From NCBI GenBank assembly GCA_902651635.1, contig CACRSC010000057.1:1-64000 (forward strand): a stretch of 64,000 nucleotides of DNA, written 5' to 3'. Under the pieces are notes generated by a model. It had not been told where the DNA came from. It did not search any database and was given only the letters and a program-made list of their open reading frames with translations. This document shows, in pieces, positions 55,525-64,000 of the stretch. The stretch comes from Mastigamoeba balamuthi. Lineage: Eukaryota; Evosea; Mastigamoebida; Mastigamoebidae. Each line of letters begins with the position of its first letter. The stretch's first letter is position 1. Made by a program: the position numbers and the translations under genes.

Positions 55525-56685
55525 TGCCATGTCTGACGCCCCTCCTCTCGCAGTGGTCGTTGTGTGGCCCGTGTTCGTCACTTCATCGAACAAGCAGAGG
55601 CCGAGCGTTTGGTGGCATGGAGAGCATTTGGACGGCCTGTGTCTGGGACTGCAGGTCTCCGCCACACATGCCGCTCCTCTGCTGCCTCTGCTTTGCCAAG
55701 ACCCTCTGCCACTGGATCATGTGCCCCCGCTGTGTGTGGGGCCCTCGGCTGCAGAGCTGACTGCTCTTCTCGCAGACGCTGTCGCAGCTGCTGGCCTCTC
55801 TGGTGCTCGAGGTCATGATACTCTCACTGGTCCACTGGAAGAGGCTCGGACAGTACTCGCCGATGTTGACGGGCACTCGAACAGTGCACAAGACTCTTTG
55901 AGTGTGCACTGCCATCGTGGGAGGAGTGGGCGTTCTGGCGATGGTACCCGGTGCTCTGGCTGCCGAGGGCCTCATCTGTAAGCGGTGGGACATCTGTGGT
56001 CACCTCTGTGTTGTCGTGGGGCTGCTGTGTGCCATCACCACGTTGCTTGGCCTCTCGGGTCAGTGGCACTCCCTTTCTCCTCTTTCACGTAACGGTGGCT
56101 CTCTAAGGGTTCAGCACAGCCACCGTTGCATGAAGCGGCACGTGGAGACACACCATTGACTATCTCCCGTTCGACCACGAAAAGGAGCTGAAGGCGTGGC
56201 TGGCACTGCAGATAGCCTCTGCTCTTGCAGTGGTGGGCGCAGGGCTCTTCCACATGCCTGTCAACCACTGGTGCCACTAGCTCGTCCCTCTTGCTCTCCT
56301 CGCCTTTGCTGCCCTCCAGGTCTCTGCCCTCACCATCAACACGAAGTGGCCCACCGCCAGAGGTCACCTGCAAATGCGACAGCAGATCAGAGGGTTCTGT
56401 GCGACCCATTCTGCCCCTCTGACAGTCGCCTTGCAGTTGTTTCTGAGTCATTCGGAGCTGCGGCTGCTGTTGTTGGCATTGTTGTGGTGCCTCTTGTGCT
56501 GACCAACTCACTGGCTGTGGACAAGGTGCTGCCTCGCCTGACCCCATCAAAGCTGAGGGACCTCATTGTGTTTGTGCTGTGTGCAGTGGCGTTGCTCTTC
56601 TCACTGCTTGGTGCATCCATCCCCTTGTTATGCCATTTTAACTGCCAATGTGTTAGCTGCTGTGGCCTATTCAGCTGCAGTGAAT
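55525..56685 (+). pseudogene. Broken copy T3 of the five-repeat membrane-protein family
   Basis: Plus-strand homology begins at the end of unit 1 (AVVVVWPVFVTS near 55548) and covers unit 2 (SLVHWKRLG, then GGVGVLAMVPGALAAEGL, ending LLGLSG) and unit 3 (LAVVSESFGAAAAVVGIVVV, LRDLIVFVLCAVALLFSLLG). The start codon, unit 1 and units 4-5 are absent. Frame changes and stops occur in unit 2 and early unit 3. It lies head-to-head with T2 and just upstream of T4 in the same direction. Confidence 0.7.
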
Positions 56686-56902
56686 AACAGGCGCCACGCC
56701 CACTGAGCTTTTTGGGAGTTAGCATTTTTTCTCACCCAGAATCTCTTGGTGAAAGTCCAGCAAGTCGGTGTTTCTTAGCCAGGACGAGCAGAAGCCTCTG
56801 AACAGAGCGTCCCGCATCAGCACTGAAATCATGTTTGACTGGCAGGCAACGGCAGATGCCCCGCCCGCCATCGGTGTCTGGCGAGGGCCGGAATGTCGCT
56901 AA

Positions 56903-56988
56903 GGGGTTTTCCAGGTATTTCTGTCCAATGCGCCTCGCCCGCGAATGGCACGTGTCGGGCGTGGAATACCGTCGCCCACGTCATCAGA
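56903..56988 (+). promoter_or_regulatory. Upstream module of T4 (inverted relative to T1/T2)
   Basis: Reading on the minus strand from 56987 down: ctgatgacgtggg, cgacacgtgccattcg, gcattggacagaaatacc and tggaaaacccc. It is the T1/T2 module in the opposite orientation, which is right for a plus-strand gene. The gacgtgg part is 88 bases before the start codon at 57075, against 80-82 for T1 and T2. Confidence 0.65.
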
Positions 56989-57074
56989 ATAACAAGAGCT
57001 TCCTCACAACAAGAGAGGCGCCCCGCTGCAACAAGACAGCAGTCAGAGTGTGAGCGTGCGCGTGCGTGCCTACG

Positions 57075-60000
57075 ATGGAGGTGGAGGTGGCCAGCCCCGT
57101 GCAGCTCAATGTCTACACCGAGAGCGCGAGCGGCTCCACCGCGGAGATGTCGCCCGACAGCGCAGCCATCGAGATGGCGCTTCCCGAGGCCCTCGAGGCG
57201 CTCAACGCCGACGACGCCAAGGCCCCCGAGGCCCCGAGAGACAACGAGAGCCAGCGCAGCGTGCCAGTCCGGGCTCACATGCTCTGCATGCTCGCCTGCG
57301 TGGCCCTGCAGACAGCGGCCCTCGCCCTCGGCCACTGGCCCACGCCAGGCAACTGGAACCAGTGCAACTACGGGCTGGCCAGGCCCGAGTGCACAGCCAG
57401 GCACGCGCCCATTCTCCCCACAGGCCCTACTAGACGCAGCGCTCGGGCAGGCGGACCAAGCAGACGGCAGAGGCGTTCGGCATCATCGCGGGCCTCTGCG
57501 GAGCTGTGGGGCTTGTCGTCCTGGCCGCGGACACCGTCGCCAAGCGCGGGCTGGTCCCCGGGTACCCCGCGGCGCGCAGGGCGATCCAGAGGGCGCCTGC
57601 CATCCTCTGGGGCTCCGCTGCCGTCAGCTCGTTCGTCGGTGCGGCTCTCCCAGCTGTTTCCGCCCCTCTGGCGGGTCTCTCAGGCTGCGGCTGTGGGGGC
57701 GGTCCCTCAGCGGTCGTCGTCTGGCCCGCGTTCTTCGCATCGGACAAGCCGAGGCAGCTGTGGTACGAGGAGCGCCTCGACGGCACGTGGCTGGGGCTGC
57801 AGGTCGCCGCCACGTGCCTGTCGCTCGTCTGCTGCCTCTGCTTCGCCCGGGCTCTGCGCCGCTTTGTCGTGCGCTCTCAACTCGCCGTGCGCGTGGGGCT
57901 CACAGATGCCATCGGGCTGCTGCTCGCAGACGCCGTCGCTGCTGCTGGCGGCTCTGGTCCTCGAGGTCTCGCTGCTCTCCGTTGTCCATTGGGGCAGGGC
58001 CGACCGAGGCCACGCACGGGCTCAGACAGCGAGCGAGGCGCTCGGCGTGTGCGCTGCCGTCACTGCAGGGACGGGGCTCCTGGCGACTGCGCTCGGTGCG
58101 CTCTCGGCCGAGGGCCTCATCGACAAGTCGTGGGACTTCTGCGGTCGCCACCGCGTTGTCGCGGGTCTGCTGTGCTCGGTCACTGCGCTCTTTGGTCTCT
58201 CGGGTGCTCTCCGTTCCCTGTCATTCACACAAGCCTGAGCTCACACCGCACAACAGCTACCGCTTCATGGAGCGGCGCGTGGAGGCACACCAACCACGAC
58301 CTCCAGTTCACATACGCGCAGGAGCAGGCCACGTGGCTGGCACTGCAGACCGCCTCTGCTGTGGCGGCGGTAGGCGCGGGGCTCTTCTGCGTGCCCTACA
58401 ACCACTGGCGCCACTACCTCGTCCCTCTGGCTCTCCTCGCCTTCGCTGCCCTCCAGGTCTCTGCCCTCGCCGTCAACACCAAGTGGCCCACCACCGGCGA
58501 GGTCGCCCGCAAATGCGCCAGCGGATCAGAGGCCTGCACCGTCCTGTGCGAGACCCACTCTCGTGCTGCATCTCACAGAGAACTGGCAGTCGCCTCGCTG
58601 TTGTGTCCGAGGCATTCGGAGTTGCGGCCGCTGTTGTCGGCGCTGTTGCGTTGCCTGTTGCGCTGACCAACTCGCTTGCTGTGGACAATGTGCTGCCTCG
58701 GCTGGCCCCCTCTGGCAAGAGGGCCACTGTTGCGTTTGTGCTGTGCGCAGTGACGCTGCTCTTCTCATTCGTAGGTGTGGTTCCAGACACAGCTCTCCCA
58801 GTTATCTAATAATGGTGACCGCAGCCGCCGTGGCCTATCCCGCAGCAGTCAAGCACCCTCGGTACACGGCAGAGGTGGGGCTTTCATCTGCAGCCCCCTG
58901 AGAACTCAACTAGTTGAGCAGTATGCGCCAGGCGGGATGTGGCTGAAGCTGCAGATGTCCGCTGTCTCTCTGGCCTATGCTGCTTGCTTTCTGTTCATTC
59001 CCGCGAAGAGCCTCCGGTCGTTCATCGTTGCTGCGCTGTTGTCCGCGTTCGTCGCCCTGCAGATCGCTGCCCTCTCCTATCCGCAATGGCCCGACGTTCA
59101 CGACAGGCAATCATCTCTCATCCAACACAGGCACTCACAAGGGGCGGCCAGCAGGTCCCAGAGCGCCAGCCGAGTCAGTGAGGCGTTTGAAATTCTTTCC
59201 ATCCTCGTGGGCTCCCTGGCGTGGGTTGCGTCTCTGGTTGAGGCAGCAGGTGTCGCAGCTCTTGTCCGCAACAGCAAACGGGCCATGACAGTGCGCGTAC
59301 TCGGGGTAGTACTCTCCGTAGCGGCCACTCTGTCTGCCATCATTGGTACGGGCCCATCTCCTTTCCCGTGCGCACTCTGACTGCGGTCGGTCCAGCCACG
59401 TGCGTGTGGACTGCCCAGAAAACACGGAGCTACGACGGGATGTGGATGCGCCTGCAGGCCAGCGCCGCAGCAGCCGTGGGGCTCTCTGCAGCGCTGCGCG
59501 TCCCGTTGGCCAACTGCCGCCGCTACGTTGTCACGCTGTGCCTGCTGGTCTTCTTGGCTCTGCAGGTCACCGCGCTGGTGCTTGGCTCGGACGTGTGGCC
59601 CACGCCGCTCGCAGCCAAGAAGGCGTGCAGGAACGGGTACAACCACGTCGACTACGACGGCAACTTCTACAACAGAGCCCCTGACCTGGGGTGCATCGAG
59701 GCGTGAGCAGACCCAGCGCCCTGGAGGGTGTGGGAGGCAACTGATCTGTGCGTCAGGAGCGCGTTGCAGGCAATGGAGGCCCTGGCGATTGTCGCCGCCG
59801 TTCTCGGAGGGGCTGGCGCCGTCTACACCGCCCTCGAGCGCTTCGTCCACGTCGCCGCCCTGAGCTACGTGCCGGTGGTCCTCTGCGTGGGGTCGGGCCT
59901 CACATCCCTGACTGGTGCCCCGCCACTGCCCTTCCGCCCCAACGGCATCGCCCCGCTCACCGCCACCCGCGCAGCTGCGGTGATCAGGGCGTGCACCGCC

Positions 60001-60210
60001 GACGTGTACCAGCAGGGGGACCTCTTCCAGGTCGTCCTGGGCCTGGCCGCCGCGTTTGCCCTCGCCTCCATCCCCTTTGCCCTCCTCAACAGGTGCTCTG
60101 CCGCGTGGGTGCGGCCCTCCCAGCCGCCCCAGCCCCAGGAGAGCGCGGCAGGCAAAGGCACCACTGCCAAGGACCCTGATGCTGCTGCCGCTGCCGCTGC
60201 TGCGCCCTGA
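57075..60210 (+). CDS. T4: polytopic membrane protein of five repeated four-helix units
   Basis: Starts MEVEVASPVQLNVYTESASG, with the same STAEMSPDSAAIEMALPEAL motif as T1 and T2. Units: 1 (MLCMLACVALQTAALALGHW, TAEAFGIIAGLCGAVGLVV), 2 (TWLGLQVAATCLSLVCCLC, SEALGVCAAVTAGTGLLA), 3 (TWLALQTASAVAAVGAGLF, VVSEAFGVAAAVVGAVAL), 4 (WLKLQMSAVSLAYAACF, RVSEAFEILSILVGSLAW), 5 (WMRLQASAAAAVGLSAAL, AMEALAIVAAVLGGAGAV) and the closing helix (LFQVVLGLAAAFALASI). The C-terminus is longer than in T1/T2, with Pro/Ala runs. Intron donors follow the unit-final Gly in several places. T4 is the outlier in sequence but keeps every unit. Confidence 0.72.
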
Positions 60211-60491
60211 GAGTCAACTGTGGAGGGTGACCTTTCAGCGGGGCAGAGGGCTCCTCTGCTGCCCCCCCTGTACAGACAACACAGACGACATTCCGAGTTC
60301 ACTGCTCCAGTTGACTCTGCCCATTGCCCATGGCCACCCGCCCCTGCTCCCCGTCCTCGGGACAGCTTTCTCGTGCGCCCCCATCCAGCAGCAGGAAGAA
60401 GCCAGCCACAACGAACCAGCCCTTCCGTGGCCCCAGAAACTACGGCGCCTGTTAGCTCGTGCGGTGCCGTGGCGTGCACCCCAGCGGCCAC

Positions 60492-63400
60492 TCAGTCGTC
60501 GTCGTCGTAGTACTCGTCATCATCGTCATCGTCGTCGTCGCCGCCGAAGTAGTAGCTCCTGCCGCGGAACCGCGTGGCCCTGCTCCTGCTGCTGCCGTGC
60601 GCCCAGAAGGCGCCGCTGCGGGCCTGGGCGGCCATGAACATGCGGAAGAGCGCCGCCGCGTCGAAGGCGTCGGGGTACCAGTCGCTGTCGTCGCCGCTCT
60701 CGTCGCTGTCGCCCTCGGCAAGCCGCGCGTCGTACCTGCGACGCGCGGCCTCGTCGCCCAGCACCGCGTAGGCCTCGCCGACCCGCTTGAACATCTCCTC
60801 CGACTCTGCGCGCTGCTCCGCGCTGGCGTCGGGCCCCGCCTTGTCCGGGTGGCACTGCAGCGCCAGCGCCCTGTACGCCCGCCGTATCTCCGCCGCCTCC
60901 GCGTCCCGCGCGACCCCCAGCGTCGCGTAGTGGTCCCCGCGCTGCTGCTGCTCCTCGGCCCTCCGCTGCTGCTGCTGCTGGCGCTGCTGCTGCTGCTGCT
61001 GCGCGGCGGCCATCTCGCGCGCCTCGTGGAACAGCGCGCGGGCCTCGGCGTCGCGCGGGTCGCGCTGCAGGACGCGCTCGAGGTCGCCCACCGCGGCCTC
61101 GGGCTCGCCGAGCTGCAGCAGCAGCCCCGCCCGCTGGACGAGCACCGCGCGGTCCCCGCCGCGGCCCAGAGGCCCCGCCAGGTGGTCGAGGTCCGCGCGG
61201 GCCTCGTCGTACCTCCGCAGCCGCTGCAGCGCCTGCGCGCGCTGCGCGAACAGCACCGCCCGCCGAGCCGTCGCGACCTCGCGGCCGCCGCAGGCAGCGA
61301 CGTCGGCCTCGAGCGCGAGCGTCAGGTGGCCGCTGGCCTCGTCCCAGCGCCCGTGCGCCACGTGGTACTCGCACGCGCTCATCCTGCTCGCCAGCTCCTC
61401 CACGAGCGCCGCCTCCTCCGCCGCCTCTGCGCGCAGCCCCGCCTCCGCCTCCGCCCCGGTGGCGTCCCGCGCGCGGTGCAGCAGCGACAGCGCGCGCGCG
61501 GTGCCCCCGGAGCCGGGACGCCGCAGCTCCGCGCGGGCCGCGACGAGCAGCGCGCGGGCGTTGCCCCTGTCCTGCTCGGCCAGGACGCCCTCGGCCTCGC
61601 GCAGCGCCTCGTCGGCGGCCCCCGTCCGCAGCAGCGCGTCGGCGGCGCTCACGCGGGCGCGCGCGAGGCGCGGGGAGGCCGCCAGGGCCCTGCGGGCGGC
61701 GGCCAGCGCCCCCTGCGCGTCGCCGGCGGCCAGCAGCGCCTCGGCGGCGTCGGCCTCGCGCGCGGCCTCGCGGGCGCTCTGAGCGACGGCGGCGCTGGCG
61801 GGCGCGAGGGCCTCGGCCTCGGCCAGCCGCCCCAGCGCCACCAGCGCCTGCGCCAGCGCCACGCGCGGGGCCCCGTCGCCGAGCGCCTCGCCCCCCGCCA
61901 GCGCCGCGCCGCACGCGGCCTCTGCGCGCTCGTACTGCCCGCCCAGCGCGCACGCGCGGGCGAGCAGCGCGTTGCGGCGGGCGGCGTCGGGCGCGGGGGC
62001 GGCGCTGTCGGCGCGCAGGGCGTCGCGGAGGTGCCGCGCGGCCGCCGCGTGGTCGCCGCGGCCGCTGCAGTCGGCGGCGCAGCGCTCGAGGCGGGCGGCG
62101 CGCTGTTCGGGGCTCTCCTTCTCGTCGAGGAGGACCTTGGCGCGGGCGCCCCTGCCGGCCACGCGGGCGCCCGGGGCCAGCGCGGCGACGGCGGCCAGGG
62201 GCTGCCCCAGGCACCGCAGCACGTGCCCGAAGCGCGCGCTGTACTGGCCGGGCAGCTCGCTCAGCTCGATGACGCGCCCCGGCGTCTCCTCGAGCAGCAC
62301 GCGGATGTTGGCCGCGTAGGGCACTGCGCGAGGGGTCAGCGGGGGGGGGGGCACAGGGGCTTCACGCAGAGGCGCGTACGCAGTTGTATGTTGGTGCTCG
62401 TCTGTGCCGCTGCGCGGGCCTTGCTGCTGCCCTCGCCCTCCTCTGCGGGCTCCTCCTTGCTGGGTGCTGCGGCGGCTACGCTCGCGCCCGCGCTCTGCTG
62501 CTGCTGCTGCTTCAGCCTGGCCTTGCGCTGGGCTTTGGTCTCCTTGGCGCCGCTGTCCCTCTGCTGCTGCTGCTGGGGTTCGCCTGCGCCCGCCCTCTTG
62601 TGCTGCTCGTCCTCGCTCTCGGAGACGAGCTCTGGCATGCCCTCGTAGTCGGACGTCTCCTCCGCGTCCTCTGCGCCCCTCTGCTCCGCGGGGGCCGCCG
62701 CTGCCGCCCTCGGCTGCTCCCGCGGCTCCTCCGCGGCCTCGGGCTGCGCTGCCGCTGCCACGCGCGCTGCGCTGCTCGCGGCGGCCGCGGGCTCCTCGCT
62801 GGGCCTCTGCTGCTGCCTCTGCTGCTGCGGTGCGCTGGGCTCGGGCTTGGCGGGTGCGGCGCTCTGCTGCTTCTGCTTCCTGCGCTGCTTGGCGGCCTCT
62901 GCGAGCTGCTTGGCCTTGTTCTGCTGCTGCAGGGCCGCCTCCCTCGCCTTCCTCTCCTTCTTCTCCCGCTCCTCCCTCTCCTGCCTGAGCCGCTGCTGCT
63001 GCCTCGCCGCCTTCCTCTGCGCCGCCTCCCTCTGCTGCTGTTGCTGCTGCTGCTGCTGCTGCGCCTGCTTCTCGCCCTCGCTCTCCTCGCCGCCGCTGCC
63101 GCTGGCCGCCGGGGGCTCGTCGGCGCCCTCGAGGCTGCGGAGGACCTCCTGCCGCTGGTCCTGCGCCGCCTGCTGCTGCGCCGCCGCCGCGCGCCTCTTG
63201 CTGGCCGCGGCGTTGCGCCGGATGGCCCGCCTGTCGAGCGGGTCGTCGGCCTCGTCCTCCTCCATCAGCACCGCGTAGACGCTCTCTGTCCTGACGCCCC
63301 TCAGCCCTCCGCCGCCGCTGCCCCCCGCCCCCCGCTGCTGCTGCTGCTGCTGCTGGCGCTGCTCGAGGGCCTGCCGCTCGGCCTCGGCCCGCGCGCGGCT

Positions 63401-64000
63401 CTCCTCCTCGGCGCGCTGCCTGCGGGCCTCCTCGGCGAGGAACTGGCGCTCCATGCGGCGCTCCTCCTGCTGCATCTGCTCCGCCAGCCGCCTGTCGCGC
63501 TTCTCCTGCGCCTTCTTCTCGCGCAGCTCCTCGACGTAGCGCTGGTAGCGCGCAGCCTCGCGCGCCTGCTGCTCGCGGCGCCGCGCCTCCTTGGCCTCGC
63601 TCTCGCGCGCGGCCTTGCTCTGCTTCTTCTGCCGCCGCCCAAGCGCCGCCTCCTCCTCCTCCGCCAGCCGCCGCGCCAGCGCCGCGTCCTCGGCCTCCTG
63701 CGCCTCCCGCCGCCGCCGCCGCTCCTCCTCGCTCAGCCTCGCCGCCTCCTGCTGCTGCGTCCCCTGCTGCTGCGTCCCTTGCTGCTGCTTCCCCAGCTGC
63801 TGCCCCTGCTGCCTTCCCTGTTGCTGCTGCTGCTGCCGGGGCGGCTCTGGCCTGTCGCTGGGCTCCTCCCCGCCGTCCTCGTCGTCGTCGTCGCCGCCGT
63901 CGTCAGAGCGCCGGGCGGCGGGGGGCCACGTGACCGTCGTCGCGTCGGCGTGGGGCCACGTGACCGTCGTCGCGTCGGCGTGCGCGTGTGCTGCGCTGTC
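60492..64000 (-). CDS. Q-rich / LOTUS-like / TPR / DnaJ protein, 5' end beyond window
   Basis: Two exons join in phase: 62380 to beyond 64000 and 60492-62323 (intron 62324-62379). The N-terminal part is a long, charged, Q-rich coiled-coil-like region (EEERRRRREAQEAED, QQQ runs). Around the junction, NIRVLLEETPGRVIELSEL and PGQYSARFGHVLRCLG resemble a LOTUS/OST-HTH winged helix; this is tentative. About 400 residues of Ala-rich TPR-like helices follow (for example RYDEARADLDHLAG, GEPEAAVGDLERVLQ). A J domain near the C-terminus has HYATLGVARDAEAAEIRRAY and HPDK, so it should stimulate Hsp70. The last residues are an Asp-rich run with YYDDDD. TPR plus J domain recalls DNAJC7/DNAJC3 co-chaperones; the N-terminal additions are unusual. 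Confidence 0.75.
63927..63985. repeat. Two-copy direct repeat with CACGTGAC core
   Basis: The string ccacgtgaccgtcgtcgcgt with cggcgtgggg occurs twice head-to-tail (period about 30 bases) at the window edge. It is in frame within the open 5' part of the DnaJ gene, so it may be coding or may mark the real 5' end of an exon. Confidence 0.6.

Overview
The window is a piece of a GC-rich, intron-bearing eukaryotic nuclear genome. Genes are split by short introns (about 45-500 bases, mostly under 120). The proteins include a eukaryotic cytosolic tyrosyl-tRNA synthetase with an EMAP-II tail, a LIM protein, an RBR-like protein, a PARP-like protein and receptor kinase/cyclase fusions, and many carry poly-Q, poly-A or E/K-rich tracts. 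A free-living amoeboid protist, probably an amoebozoan, fits best. This is inferred from gene content and not from any marker gene. The assembly has a long N gap (17566-18319), a short N gap (50855-50870) and a single N (32000).

Layout. 1-9.3 kb: an RBR-type zinc protein, then a field of decayed fragments (a ubiquitin-protease relic and stray copies of the neighbours) around a membrane protein with a cytoplasmic PARP-like domain. 9.6-12.7 kb: tyrosyl-tRNA synthetase (minus). 13.2-16.8 kb: a TatD-like domain joined through a long acidic/lysine repeat to a YVH1/DUSP12-type zinc module. 17.2-18.9 kb: a cysteine-rich repeat gene cut by the gap and bounded by imperfect inverted repeats. 20.0-29.4 kb: two tandem receptor genes, each with a type-1 periplasmic-binding-like sensor, one membrane span, a TKL-like kinase and a class III cyclase. 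30.0-32.3 kb: a VWA protein (minus). 32.4-36.3 kb: an AT-rich island with a LINE remnant. 36.3-38.9 kb: a biotin-dependent carboxylase alpha subunit. 39.5-42.7 kb: a tail-anchored LIM protein with long internal repeats. 43-60.2 kb: a cluster of a large polytopic membrane-protein family (three full-looking genes, two broken copies and an orphan control region). 60.5-64 kb: a Q-rich/LOTUS-like/TPR/DnaJ protein (minus) running off the end.

The most notable material is the membrane-protein cluster. Its members appear to be built from five repeats of a four-helix unit. They share an upstream module that contains a CACGTG core, at a near-constant distance from the start codon in three genes and still recognisable beside the broken copies. 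Other unusual points are the TatD-YVH1 fusion, the kinase-adenylyl cyclase receptors with patchy gene conversion, and the transmembrane PARP-like protein. The exact 1404-base duplication flanking the short N gap is almost certainly an unmerged contig overlap.
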